DNA from: an uncultured Muribaculaceae bacterium
GTDB taxonomy: Bacteria; Bacteroidota; Bacteroidia; Bacteroidales; Muribaculaceae
Length of the DNA stretch: 64,000 bases
Direction: 5' to 3'
Assembly (NCBI GenBank): GCA_910589425.1
Contig: CAJUSZ010000008.1
Coordinates: 20,541-84,540 of the forward strand
Both the position numbers and the translations under genes were made by a program. How positions within the stretch are numbered: the first letter of the stretch is position 1; every line of letters begins with the position of its first letter. Of the stretch, positions 9,249 to 18,380 are shown piece by piece. The notes below the pieces were generated by a model that was given only the letters and a program-made list of their open reading frames with translations, was not told where the DNA came from and did not search any database.

Positions 9249-10922
9249 ATGAATAAATATATAATCAAAGGTCTGGCTACTCTGATGGTCGGTGTCGGTC
9301 TCGCTTCCTGCTCCGACGGCTACCTCGACGTAGCACCTATCACTACCCTTGACGCGGCTACCGCCTCTGCCACTGTGGAGGGTGCCAACCTTGCCCTCAA
9401 TGGTGTCTGCCGTTCGATGAACACGCAGTATCAGAGCATATCCATCACGCCGAACTTCAACGGTGAGTCATGGTATGCCACTTTCTACGGCGACGTGCTC
9501 GGTTCCGACGCATTCTATTGGATGTGGGCAAACCGTGTGCAGGCGTTCTACAACTGGGACAACAACATCATGGTAAATGGCGCGGTTCCCGGCTACGCAT
9601 GGCGTTATCCCTATATCCTGATCTCGCAGTGCAACAACATCCTCGTAGGCGAAACTACTGCCGAGGGTGATGTAGCCGAGCGTGCATCAGTAATGGCACA
9701 GGCACGCACTATCCGTGCGCATGCCTATATCCGCCTCGTTCAGTGCTTCGCTCCCCGTTGGGAAGACAGCAACAACGGCGAATACAAGTGCATTGTACTC
9801 CGCAAGACTCCCGGTACCGAGGATCTTCCCCTTTCTTCAATGAAGGAAGTCCTCGACTTCATCTATGAGGATCTCGACCGCGCCATCGAGCTTTACAACA
9901 CCACTGGCGTAACCAAGAGCAGCTACATCTGGCGTCCCAACATCAACGTGGCCAAGGGTCTCTATGCCCGTGCCGCTATGATCCGCCACGACTACGCAAA
10001 GGCTCAGAAGATGGCACATGAGGCCCGCGAGGGATATCCCATCATGTCTGCCAAGGAATACAAGGATGGCTTCTGTGAGGCCAACGGCGAATGGATGTGG
10101 GCTAACAGCCTCGATGACCAGATCTATTACTGGGCATTCGGTTCGTGGTATGCCTGCAACGGCCCGTACCCGACTCTGTGGCTCCGCGGCGCCGGCGCGA
10201 TCAACTACGATCTCGCCCGTCAGATCCCCGTGGAGGACTGCCGCGCACAGCTTTTCTTCACTCCTGAAGTAAGCGAATATTATGGCTATGGCGCAAGCCG
10301 CGGTCTTTTCTGGAACGCCAACGCTGTTGATCCGACCACAATGAACTGTCTCGGAAGCAACGGTAGAATGCGTGAGGCTGTCAGAAACATGTGTGTCCAC
10401 GCTATCCCCAATCAAGATAAAGAGAAATTCGGCGAGGCCTACACTAACCGCACTGGCGAGGACGCCGGTTCGGGTTCGCAGATCATTCCTTTCGGCGCCC
10501 AGTTCAAATTCTGGTGTGTTGACACTTATGGCAGGGGTCAGTTCCCCTTCATGCGTGCTGCCGAGTTCCTGCTCACAGAGGCCGAGGCAGCTTACCGCAA
10601 CAGCGACGAAACGACTGCCAAGAACTGCATCAACGAGCTTCTCGCAAAGCGTAATCCCAATCAGACCTGCTCATCCACTGGCGACGCACTTCTCGAGGAG
10701 ATCCGTCTGCAGCGTCGTATCGAGCTTTGGGGCGAAGGCCACAGCTGGTTCGATCTCAAGCGTTGGAATCTCCCGATGGTACGTAAGACATGGGAGGCCA
10801 GCAACAGAGACTCAAACAATATCCCTGCAGCTTACGGCATCACCAAGGATCCCAGCGATCAGGGTTGGGTATTCGTAACTCCGCAGTCTGAGACAGACTA
10901 CAACCATGCCATCAATCGTTAA
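9249..10922 (+). CDS. susD-like: SusD/RagB-type surface glycan-binding lipoprotein
   Basis: Surface lipoprotein that caps the SusC channel and binds its substrate. The type II signal ends in GLASC, with the lipidated Cys at residue 21, followed by SDGYLDVAP, the usual SusD start. The body is helical TPR-like; the C-terminal region has LLTEAEAAYRNSDETTAKNC, then EEIRLQRRIELWGEGHSWFDLKRW, a hallmark of the family. At 557 residues it is of usual size. It follows susC in the same transcript and is closed by a terminator, so susC-susD form one unit apart from the amylase. Confidence 0.95.
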   Translation: MNKYIIKGLATLMVGVGLASCSDGYLDVAPITTLDAATASATVEGANLALNGVCRSMNTQYQSISITPNFNGESWYATFYGDVLGSDAFYWMWANRVQAFYNWDNNIMVNGAVPGYAWRYPYILISQCNNILVGETTAEGDVAERASVMAQARTIRAHAYIRLVQCFAPRWEDSNNGEYKCIVLRKTPGTEDLPLSSMKEVLDFIYEDLDRAIELYNTTGVTKSSYIWRPNINVAKGLYARAAMIRHDYAKAQKMAHEAREGYPIMSAKEYKDGFCEANGEWMWANSLDDQIYYWAFGSWYACNGPYPTLWLRGAGAINYDLARQIPVEDCRAQLFFTPEVSEYYGYGASRGLFWNANAVDPTTMNCLGSNGRMREAVRNMCVHAIPNQDKEKFGEAYTNRTGEDAGSGSQIIPFGAQFKFWCVDTYGRGQFPFMRAAEFLLTEAEAAYRNSDETTAKNCINELLAKRNPNQTCSSTGDALLEEIRLQRRIELWGEGHSWFDLKRWNLPMVRKTWEASNRDSNNIPAAYGITKDPSDQGWVFVTPQSETDYNHAINR

Positions 10923-10958
10923 AAAACGGTTGAAGTCATAAGGAGATATGACAATAAG

Positions 10959-10990
10959 ACGGGGCGTCCATGCGATGGGCGCCCCGTTTT
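10959..10990 (+). terminator. Terminator after susD
   Basis: Hairpin arm ACGGGGCG (10959-10966) pairs with CGCCCCGT (10980-10987). After one mismatch, CCA/TGG closes a 5-base loop. A GTTTT tail follows. It separates the susCD transcript from the GH13 gene. Confidence 0.8.
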
Positions 10991-11080
10991 CGATGGTTAG
11001 CGTAGGCAAGCAATATCTTATCCGGGCAGCCGTTTTCCATAAAGGAACTTGTCTCAAACTTTAAAAAGTTACTTAAGCTC

Positions 11081-12967
11081 TTGGATAAAGTGATTAAAAC
11101 TACCATTTCGGCTGCCATGCTTCTTTTTTCGCTCGGCTCGGCCGCATTTACCGTGGATCGTATAGATCCGCCACATTGGTGGACTGGGATGAAAGACTCC
11201 TCGTTGCAATTGCAGGTGCATGGGAAGGATATCCGGGAAGCGGATGTGGCTTTGTCAGCTTCCGGTGTGAGGCTCGACAGTGTGGTACGGTTGGACGGAT
11301 CTCCCGACTGGCTCTATCTTTATCTTGACGTTTCCCCGGAGGCCAACCCCGGCGATGTGGAACTCAAATTCAAGTCCGGTAAGAAGACAATTAAAAAGGG
11401 ATACGAATTAAAAAAGCGTAGACCATCCAAAGATATGGCGAAAGGTTTTTCCTCGGCCGACCTACTTTATCTACTGATGCCGGACAGGTTTTCAGACGGT
11501 GATCCTTCCAACAACATATCCCGGAGTTTTGTCCATCCAGAGGGCGCCGACCGTTCGGATCCCAACAAGAGGCACGGAGGCGATCTGCAAGGGGTGATGA
11601 ATCATGTCGGTTATCTCGATTCTCTCGGCATCACAGCCGTATGGTTCACACCGGTTCTTGAGAACGACATGCCGGGCGGATCCTATCATGGATATGCCAC
11701 TACGGACTATTACCGCATAGATCCCCGTCTGGGGAGCAATGCAGTGTATTCAGAGCTTGTTGACACGCTCCATTCGCGGGGGATAAAGACTGTGATGGAT
11801 ATGATCTTCAACCATTGCGGTTCGTCCCATCCCTGGCATGTCTCCCCTCCGGCGTCGGACTGGTTCAATTTTCAGGATGGTTTCCGGCAGACCAACTACA
11901 GGCTGTCTACCCTGACCGATCCGTACAGCTCCGATATAGACCGGAAGCTTACCACGGACGGCTGGTTTGTCCGCGAGATGCCTGATCTGAACCAACGCAA
12001 TCCTCATCTGGCGCGTTATCTGGTGCAGAATTCGATATGGTGGATAGAGGAGGCGGGGATCGACGGAATACGCATGGACACGTATCCATACGCCGACCAT
12101 GAGGCGATGAACCGTTGGATACGCGCCGTCCGTCAGGAATATCCGTCCTTCACCATTGTAGGGGAATGCTGGCTTCCGGATGCAGGAGCCGAATCTGTGT
12201 GGCAGCGCGGGGATGTGAAGCCGAATCCGCTCGGTATAAAGTCGGAACTGCCTGTGGTGATGGATTTCGGCATGGTGATAAAAAACCGCGATATGAAGCC
12301 TTTCAGAGAGCGGACAGACGCATGGAACGGACTCAATACGCTTTATGACCATCTCGCGCTCGATTTCCTTTATCCCGATCCGCTCAATGTACTCAGATTT
12401 CTTGACAACCACGACACGGAGCGTTTTGTCGTGAATCCCATCGATTCGATTTCCGCATGGAAACAGGCTATGGCTTTTCTTCTGACGGCTCCGGGCATAC
12501 CCCAGATTTATTACGGAACGGAAATACTTATGTCGGGAACCAGGGAAGGTGGCGACGGAAACGTGCGCAAAGATATGCCCGGAGGATTCAGCGGAGATGT
12601 CAGCGACATTTTCAGCGGCAGGAATATCGATCCCTCCGTTCTTGAGGCAAGAGATTTCCTTTCCCGGATTGCCCGCTGGCGCCGTGGTTCGGAAGCTGTT
12701 GCCGTAGGGAAGATGAAGCATTTCCTTCCCGACAACGGGATATATGTCTACGAGCGCCGGAGCGGGAATGATCAGGTTATCGTAATACTGAACGGTAGGG
12801 ACGAGCCAGTGGAGGCAGGTCTCGACAGATATTCGGAGATACTGCCTGCCGGCAAGGCGGGAAGATTCCATGATGTGGTCGGAAGAGGCGACATCAGCCT
12901 TGATCCGTCCGGCAGGATTTTCCTCGCGCCCCGCCAGACGATGATCCTGCAACGTATAAGCGAGTGA
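11081..12967 (+). CDS. GH13 alpha-glucan hydrolase, neopullulanase (SusA)-like
   Basis: Family GH13 enzyme cutting alpha-1,4 (possibly alpha-1,6) glucans. Counting from 11081: signal peptide about 1-22; an N-terminal cyclomaltodextrinase-type beta-sandwich about 23-110 (RIDPPHWWTGM); a (beta/alpha)8 barrel with nucleophile Asp333 (GIDGIRMD), acid/base Glu362 (VGECW) and Asp445 (FLDNHD); and a C-terminal beta domain. The start is unsure: TTG 11081, GTG 11090 (best signal peptide) or ATG 11117. A secreted or periplasmic site is inferred. Its position after susCD fits a starch or maltooligosaccharide locus, but a terminator separates it from susD, and SusE, SusF, SusB and SusR are not present here. 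Confidence 0.9.
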   Translation: MDKVIKTTISAAMLLFSLGSAAFTVDRIDPPHWWTGMKDSSLQLQVHGKDIREADVALSASGVRLDSVVRLDGSPDWLYLYLDVSPEANPGDVELKFKSGKKTIKKGYELKKRRPSKDMAKGFSSADLLYLLMPDRFSDGDPSNNISRSFVHPEGADRSDPNKRHGGDLQGVMNHVGYLDSLGITAVWFTPVLENDMPGGSYHGYATTDYYRIDPRLGSNAVYSELVDTLHSRGIKTVMDMIFNHCGSSHPWHVSPPASDWFNFQDGFRQTNYRLSTLTDPYSSDIDRKLTTDGWFVREMPDLNQRNPHLARYLVQNSIWWIEEAGIDGIRMDTYPYADHEAMNRWIRAVRQEYPSFTIVGECWLPDAGAESVWQRGDVKPNPLGIKSELPVVMDFGMVIKNRDMKPFRERTDAWNGLNTLYDHLALDFLYPDPLNVLRFLDNHDTERFVVNPIDSISAWKQAMAFLLTAPGIPQIYYGTEILMSGTREGGDGNVRKDMPGGFSGDVSDIFSGRNIDPSVLEARDFLSRIARWRRGSEAVAVGKMKHFLPDNGIYVYERRSGNDQVIVILNGRDEPVEAGLDRYSEILPAGKAGRFHDVVGRGDISLDPSGRIFLAPRQTMILQRISE

Positions 12968-12995
12968 TCTGTTAAGTAAGCTATAACGTAAAGAG

Positions 12996-13514
12996 ATGAA
13001 ATCATATAATGTCATTGCCATTGCCTCGATCGCCGCGTTTTCCATATTCGCGGCCGGATGCAAGCCTACTGAGGCAGGCTATAAAGCGGCCTACGATGCC
13101 GCAGTGGGTAAGCGGGAGGCTGTCAACGCCGACATAAAAGCCGAAGGCCACAAAGTGGTCAGTATGGACGCGCCGCGCCAGACGGTGAGTGCCGGAGTCC
13201 GTATCCGCGTGATCTCGGAATATCTGAGCGAGGCTTCACCGGATGCGCTGTCTGATGACGGAAGATTCCGGGTGGCGGCCGGACGATACAGAATGGCGGC
13301 CAATGCCCGTGCCCAGGTAGGGGATCTGAAGAGCAGCGGCTTCCGCAGGTCGAGGCTGATGAAAGATGGCAAAGATCAATGGTATGCCGTGGCCGGAGTC
13401 TATCCAACGCTCGAGGAGGCCGCCGCATGTGTGGATGAGCTTCAGCGCAAATTGCGGAATGAATCATTCGTGGGTCTCGACGGCGCTCCGCTCGTGATAG
13501 AGTCTCCACGGTAA
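12996..13514 (+). CDS. SPOR-domain lipoprotein
   Basis: Type II signal ending FAAGC (Cys near 22). Residues about 60-172 resemble a SPOR domain: VRIRVISEYL at the start, a central RMAANARAQVGDLKSSGF helix-loop, then KDQWYAVAGVYPTLEEAAACVDELQRK. SPOR domains bind denuded peptidoglycan glycan strands, often at septa; that role is inferred. It begins 28 bases after the amylase stop and may be read through from it. Confidence 0.75.
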   Translation: MKSYNVIAIASIAAFSIFAAGCKPTEAGYKAAYDAAVGKREAVNADIKAEGHKVVSMDAPRQTVSAGVRIRVISEYLSEASPDALSDDGRFRVAAGRYRMAANARAQVGDLKSSGFRRSRLMKDGKDQWYAVAGVYPTLEEAAACVDELQRKLRNESFVGLDGAPLVIESPR

Positions 13515-13607
13515 TTTTTGCGGTTATTTATGCCGTGATGCAAATTCTCAACATTTGTTGATGTCTGTTAGGAGGAAATTCACCATCTTTGCAAAAAAAA
13601 TTGGAAT

Positions 13608-15089
13608 ATGGTACGACAATCGATTTTTCTTCTGATGGCGTCGCTGGCCATTGTATGCAACGCACGGCAACATGTCGGAGCGGACGGTAGTGGCAAGTTG
13701 CCCCCGGCCTTGTCGAGCTGTTACGGCACGGGATACGCCGGGAAAACTGGTGAGTTAAGATGTGTCGCGTCGCAATCGCGGCAGGGGGAGTCTGCACGGA
13801 CCGGAGGCTACGTTCATGCAGTGTTGACCAAGGCCGGAACGCTTTCAGACGTGATAGGCGACAAAATCCTGGATATAGATTCTGTAACAGTCGAGGGCCC
13901 GGTCAACGAAGCCGATTTCACAACACTCTGGAAATCATCACTGGAAGGTCATCTGAAAGTGATAAATCTCTTGAAGGCTGAGGTTGAGAACGGCATTATC
14001 CCGGCCAAAGCGATGTTTCATCCCGATGAGCAGGTTGACTGGGATGCAGGGTTTGTGCGTGTACCCAGTCTTGAAAAACTGATTCTGCCGGAAGGAACGG
14101 TCGAGATAGGGGAATTCGCGTTCTCCTACGCCACTTTCCTGACCGATCTCGGACTTCCTTCTACAGTCAAGAAAATAGGGGACTCCGCTTTCAGCCATTG
14201 TGTCCGTCTGGCAACGGATCCGTTCGTATTGCCGGAGAGTCTTGAGGAGATCGGGGAACAGGCGTTCTATGAATGCAGGGGTCTCAAAGGGGAAGTGGTT
14301 CTCCCTCCCTCACTCAGAATCCTCGATTCCGGAGCGTTCTATATGTGCGGTGTGTCGAAAGCCGATCTGCCGCCGGCACTTGAGTATCTAAGCTGTTTTG
14401 TGTTTGCCGGGTGCAATCTGAAGGAGGCCAGTCTGCCTGATGACTGCTATCTTTGTCCGCATGGAAGCCAGTTCAGCGGCAATTGGCTCATGGAGAAGGC
14501 TCATATTCCGGACAATACCTCTTTCGTGCCGGATTTTATGTTCAATGATTGCATGTCATTGAGCGAAGTCAATATCCCTTCGCGGGCTGAAAGCATAGGG
14601 GATAATGCTTTCCACTACACGTCGATCAGCCAGCTTGAACTACCGGGTTCGTTGAAGACCATAGGCCACGACGCTTTTGGATCATGCCGAAAGCTCAGCG
14701 CCATCACGCTTCCGGCCTCGCTGACCAATATAGGAGACGGAGCTTTCGAAAGTTGCTCCGCTGTTGAAGCCATCTACAGCCATCCGTCTCTTCCTCCGGT
14801 GGCCGACGTATATGGAGATAGGCAGCCTGATCCTTTCAGATACATACCGCATGCCATTCCGGTCTATATCCCTAAAGGCTCAAAAGAATACTATTGTGTT
14901 GCCACCGGATGGGAACAGTTCTCAAACTTTGTGGAAACCGACAGATTCCCGTTCTCATCGGTTGAAAGCGTGATCGCCGGCTGTAAAGAAGACGGGGTCA
15001 TATATGACATATCGGGACGCATTATCCAGACTCCCGTACCGGGTCAGATATACATACGCGGCGGAAAGAAAATGATCAGCAAACAATGA
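13608..15089 (+). CDS. BspA-like leucine-rich repeat surface protein
   Basis: Signal peptide in the first about 20 residues. Tandem LRR_5 (BspA-type) repeats run from about 150 to 420, recognised by repeated I(G/E)(E/D)xAFxxCxxLxxxxLPxSL units such as VKKIGDSAFSHC, LEEIGEQAFYEC and LKTIGHDAFGSC. The C-terminal tail (VIYDISGRIIQTPVPGQIYI then RGGKK) resembles a short type IX secretion sorting tail. BspA proteins are usually adhesins; the ligand is unknown. The stop overlaps the start of a 30-codon lipoprotein-like ORF as ATGA. Confidence 0.85.
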   Translation: MVRQSIFLLMASLAIVCNARQHVGADGSGKLPPALSSCYGTGYAGKTGELRCVASQSRQGESARTGGYVHAVLTKAGTLSDVIGDKILDIDSVTVEGPVNEADFTTLWKSSLEGHLKVINLLKAEVENGIIPAKAMFHPDEQVDWDAGFVRVPSLEKLILPEGTVEIGEFAFSYATFLTDLGLPSTVKKIGDSAFSHCVRLATDPFVLPESLEEIGEQAFYECRGLKGEVVLPPSLRILDSGAFYMCGVSKADLPPALEYLSCFVFAGCNLKEASLPDDCYLCPHGSQFSGNWLMEKAHIPDNTSFVPDFMFNDCMSLSEVNIPSRAESIGDNAFHYTSISQLELPGSLKTIGHDAFGSCRKLSAITLPASLTNIGDGAFESCSAVEAIYSHPSLPPVADVYGDRQPDPFRYIPHAIPVYIPKGSKEYYCVATGWEQFSNFVETDRFPFSSVESVIAGCKEDGVIYDISGRIIQTPVPGQIYIRGGKKMISKQ

Positions 15090-15178
15090 ACAGATGTTTT
15101 CTCATACTGTTTTCTGTCTTGTTTGCATTCATGTCATGCGGTAGAGACGCCGGACTTCCGTACCCGTCCAGAGCATGA
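15086..15178 (+). CDS. 30-residue lipoprotein-like ORF coupled to the BspA-like gene
   Basis: Starts with ATG overlapping the previous stop (ATGA). It encodes MNRCFLILFSVLFAFMSCGR followed by only ten more residues. The first 18 residues form a plausible type II signal with lipobox FMSC. It could be a real tiny lipoprotein or the remnant of a longer one. A terminator follows 19 bases downstream, so it is in the transcript. Expression is not shown. Confidence 0.35.
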   Translation: MNRCFLILFSVLFAFMSCGRDAGLPYPSRA

Positions 15179-15196
15179 CGGCCCGTGTGAAAACGA

Positions 15197-15227
15197 AGCA
15201 GCCCGATGGATTGTCCATCGGGCTGCT
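15197..15227. terminator. Bidirectional terminator between BspA-like gene and pckA
   Basis: A 14-bp stem (15197-15210 with 15214-15227) with a 3-base loop; core GCAGCCCGATGG. It sits between convergent transcripts. Confidence 0.85.
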
Positions 15228-15254
15228 GTCTTGCTATATAAATGCTTTGCCTTA

Positions 15255-16859
15255 TCAGAGCTGCGGACCAGCTGCTACAAGAGCCTTGCCGGCTTCGTTG
15301 TTCTCGAACTTCTTGAAGTTGCTGATGAACATTTCGGCGAGCTTCTTCGCTTTCTCTTCCCATTCGGAGGGATTGGCGTAAGTGTCGCGCGGGTCAAGGA
15401 TCTTGGGATCGACTCCGGGAAGCTCCGTGGGGATCACGAAGTTGAAGATGGGCAGCACCTTTGTCGGAGCCTTGTCGATGTCTCCGTTGAGGATGTCGTC
15501 GATTATGCCGCGGGTGTCGCGGATCGAGATTCTCTTGCCGGTGCCGTTCCATCCGGTGTTGACCAGATATGCTTTCGCTCCGCTGATCTTCATCTTCTTG
15601 ACGAGTTCCTCGGCGTATTTGGTGGGATGGAGCGAGAGGAATGCCTGACCGAAGCATGCTGAGAATGTCGGTGTGGGCTCGGTGATGCCACGTTCTGTGC
15701 CTGCGAGCTTGGCTGTGAATCCGGAAAGGAAGTAGTATTTTGCCTGCTCGTTGTCGAGGATCGAAACTGGGGGCAGCACGCCGAAAGCATCGGCGGAAAG
15801 GAATATCACCTTCTCGGCAGCCGGGCCTTTCGATACGGGCTTGACGATGTTCTTGATGTGATAGATAGGATATGACACGCGGGTGTTCTCGGTAACGCTC
15901 TTGTCGGCGAAGTCGGGTTTGCCGTCGGCTTCGACTGTAACGTTCTCCAGCAGCGCGTCGCGGGTGATTGCATTGTAGATGTCAGGCTCGCTGTCTTTGT
16001 CGAGGTTGATCACCTTTGCATAGCATCCGCCTTCATAGTTGAACACACCGTCGTCGTCCCATCCATGCTCGTCGTCGCCGATGAGGAGACGCTTGGGGTC
16101 GGTTGAGAGAGTGGTTTTGCCTGTGCCTGAGAGGCCGAAGAAGATGGCTGTGTTCTTCCCTTCCATGTCGGTGTTTGCAGAGCAGTGCATCGAAGCGATT
16201 CCGCGCAGGGGGTTGAAATAGTTCATCATCGAGAAGAGGCCTTTTTTCATCTCGCCGCCATACCAGGTGTTGATGATCACCTGCTCGCGTTCCTTGATGT
16301 TGAAAGCCACCACAGTCTCGGAGTGGAGACCGAGTTCCTTGTAGTTCTCGCATTTAGCCTTTGAGGCATTGAAAACCACGAAGTCGGGTGTGAAGTCTTC
16401 CAGTTCCTCTTTTGAGGGACGGATGAACATGTTCGTAACGAAGTGTGCCTGCCATGCCACTTCCATGATGAAGCGCACGCGGAGGCGTGTGGCCTCGTTG
16501 GCACCGCAGTAGCAATCCACCACGTAGAGGGTCTTGTCGCAAAGTTCCTTGACGGCTTTTTCGCGGAGATGATCCCATACTTCAGTTGTGATGGGCTTGT
16601 TGTCGTTCTTGTATTCGTCGGAAGTCCACCATACGGTGTTTTCAGTAACTTCGTCTTTTACAAGGTATTTATCCTTAGGAGAACGACCGGTGTACTCGCC
16701 TGTGAACACGTCGACCGCGCCGAGATCGGTCAGGATACCTTTCTCGTAGCCTTTGAGTTCGGGGTTGGTTTCGTCCTTGAATAGTTCGTCATAGGAAGGA
16801 TTGTGGATGATCTTTTTGACATCCTTGATTCCATACTGGGCTAAATCTAATTTTGCCAT
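15255..16859 (-). CDS. pckA: ATP-dependent phosphoenolpyruvate carboxykinase
   Basis: Interconverts oxaloacetate and PEP with ATP/ADP. In Bacteroidales it mainly fixes CO2 onto PEP on the way to succinate and propionate. The kinase P-loop GLSGTGKTTLS is present, with the metal/PEP-binding segments GRSPKDKYLV, WYGGEMKKG and LLIGDDEHGWDDDGVFNYEGG. At 534 residues it has the standard ATP-type length. ATG 16859 begins MAKLDLAQYG, the usual N-terminus. A TAnnTTTG match (TAATTTTG) lies on the reverse strand at 17011-17018, giving a leader of about 145 nt; no -33 element is clear. Confidence 0.97.
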   Translation of the reverse strand: MAKLDLAQYGIKDVKKIIHNPSYDELFKDETNPELKGYEKGILTDLGAVDVFTGEYTGRSPKDKYLVKDEVTENTVWWTSDEYKNDNKPITTEVWDHLREKAVKELCDKTLYVVDCYCGANEATRLRVRFIMEVAWQAHFVTNMFIRPSKEELEDFTPDFVVFNASKAKCENYKELGLHSETVVAFNIKEREQVIINTWYGGEMKKGLFSMMNYFNPLRGIASMHCSANTDMEGKNTAIFFGLSGTGKTTLSTDPKRLLIGDDEHGWDDDGVFNYEGGCYAKVINLDKDSEPDIYNAITRDALLENVTVEADGKPDFADKSVTENTRVSYPIYHIKNIVKPVSKGPAAEKVIFLSADAFGVLPPVSILDNEQAKYYFLSGFTAKLAGTERGITEPTPTFSACFGQAFLSLHPTKYAEELVKKMKISGAKAYLVNTGWNGTGKRISIRDTRGIIDDILNGDIDKAPTKVLPIFNFVIPTELPGVDPKILDPRDTYANPSEWEEKAKKLAEMFISNFKKFENNEAGKALVAAGPQL

Positions 16860-17091
16860 AGTTGATAGAATGTATTTAATTGGGTTATTTATCTAAAATT
16901 AAGGTTCTTGACATATAGGAGCGTCTGCTGGGGCTTTCGCTCCGCAGCGCTGTCCTACACTTTTTTACCTCGATGTTACCTGTATAACAACGCCGTTGCG
17001 TTTTCGTACGCAAAATTACAAAAAAAAATCCAAATAATTGTAAACATCGGGCGGCCGCCGGGGCAATTTTGGACGTGGGGCCGACGTTTAT

Positions 17092-17961
17092 ATGCAGATG
17101 GAAAAAACTTTCTCCCGAACGGTTGGTGTTTCCATAGTGGTCCACCGCACTCCGCCGCATCAGCTTTCTGCGGCGATAGGCTGCATAGTGCGTTCCGGGC
17201 ATGTGGCCAGGATCCATGTGGTGGACAATTCTCCTGACGATTCCCTGAGAGGGATGGTGGAGAGTTTTCCGGACCGTCGCGTAGTCTATGAACGTATGGA
17301 TAACCTTGGGTTCGGTGCAGGCCATAATGTGGCTATGCGTCGCAGCCTTGCCGAAGGACTGGAGTTTCATCTTGTCATGAACGCCGATGTCTGCTGGGAA
17401 GGGGACGTGATAGGCGATATGGTTTCGTTCATGCGTCTAAGACCCGATGCGGGGATGTCGATGCCGAGGGTCCGGTATCCTGACGGGATGCTCCAGTATG
17501 CGTGCCGTATGCTGCCTACTCCCCTGGATCTGTTTGCCAAACGGTTTCTTCCCGCCGGGCTGTCCAGAAAAAGAATGCGCCGTTATCTATTGGCCGATGC
17601 CGACCACAGATGCGAGTTCAATCCTCCTTATCTGCTCGGAAGTTTTCTTTTTTTCCGTTGCGAGGCTTTAAGGGAGGCAGGTCTTTTCGATGAGCGTTTT
17701 TTCATGTATCCCGAGGATATCGATATCACAAGGAGGATACACGCTGTCCGTCCCACTCTGTTTTTTCCTGGCGCCGAGATTGTCCACCATCATGCGGCCG
17801 CCTCGCGCAGAAGCTGGAAGATGCTGCGTATCCATGCCGTCAACATGATCCGCTATTTCAACAAATGGGGTTGGTTTTCCGACCGTGAGCGCCGCGCCTT
17901 CAACCGCCGGTTGCTTGCGGAGCTTCCCCGCAGCGCCGATCCGGAGCCTGGACGGGGCTGA
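17092..17961 (+). CDS. Family 2 glycosyltransferase (rhamnosyltransferase-like)
   Basis: GT-A fold transferase. The N-terminus VGVSIVVHRTP is followed by a nucleotide-sugar site (VDNSPDDSLRGMV, YERMDNLGFGAGHN, LVMNADVCWEGD) and an acceptor segment with FFMYPEDIDITRRIH, typical of the rhamnosyltransferase/WcaA group that adds sugars to envelope glycans. No membrane segment is evident, so it should act on the cytoplasmic face. Start at 17092 or the ATG two codons later (MEKTF). The donor and acceptor sugars cannot be read from sequence. Confidence 0.85.
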   Translation: MQMEKTFSRTVGVSIVVHRTPPHQLSAAIGCIVRSGHVARIHVVDNSPDDSLRGMVESFPDRRVVYERMDNLGFGAGHNVAMRRSLAEGLEFHLVMNADVCWEGDVIGDMVSFMRLRPDAGMSMPRVRYPDGMLQYACRMLPTPLDLFAKRFLPAGLSRKRMRRYLLADADHRCEFNPPYLLGSFLFFRCEALREAGLFDERFFMYPEDIDITRRIHAVRPTLFFPGAEIVHHHAAASRRSWKMLRIHAVNMIRYFNKWGWFSDRERRAFNRRLLAELPRSADPEPGRG

Positions 17962-18022
17962 GATTGAACGAAATTCCTGATCAGGACGTTTTTCTGAAAA
18001 CGCATAAAAACAAATTTTTACA

Positions 18023-18298
18023 ATGGAGAATCTTTGGATAACTATAATCGGCTATTCAGCCGCAGTGTGCATGGTGTTGGGTTATCTTCCCCAGGCCATC
18101 TACACAATCCGCACCCGCGACACGGAAGGCATAGCGATGCCGACGTTTCTGCTGATGTTTCTCGGCAGTGTGTTTTTTGTAATCCAGGGTGGAATGCTCG
18201 GCAACTGGCCGCTCATGATCACAAACCTTATCACGGCAGCCTGTTCGGCTATTGTCTTCGGGATAAAGATCTACAACGATTATTTCCGCAAATCCTGA
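18023..18298 (+). CDS. SemiSWEET (PQ-loop) small membrane transporter
   Basis: A 91-residue protein with three predicted membrane helices (about 6-25, 38-57 and 63-83). The PQ motif lies in the first (MVLGYLPQAIYTIRTRDTEG), which defines the MtN3/SWEET family. Bacterial SemiSWEETs work as dimers that move small sugars across the inner membrane; the substrate here is unknown. It lies 61 bases after the glycosyltransferase. Confidence 0.9.
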   Translation: MENLWITIIGYSAAVCMVLGYLPQAIYTIRTRDTEGIAMPTFLLMFLGSVFFVIQGGMLGNWPLMITNLITAACSAIVFGIKIYNDYFRKS

Positions 18299-18310
18299 AT
18301 TCTCTCTTAC

Positions 18311-18351
18311 AAAAAAGTCGGGTCGCCTTCCCCTTTGAGGATGGCGACCCG
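18311..18351 (-). terminator. Terminator of the coiled-coil lipoprotein gene
   Basis: Stem CGGGTCGCC (18319-18327) with GGCGACCCG (18343-18351). On the reverse strand it is followed by ACTTTTTT. Confidence 0.8.
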
Positions 18352-18380
18352 CTTTATGATGTCGCTGTGCTGACCGGAGA

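Noticed and set aside
15123..16784. Long + strand ORFs across pckA
   Set aside because: Antisense shadows of a strongly codon-biased gene; pckA on the reverse strand explains the region fully.
17974..17986. TCCTGATCAGGA palindrome after the glycosyltransferase
   Set aside because: No loop and no T run in place, so not a terminator; too short to call an operator.
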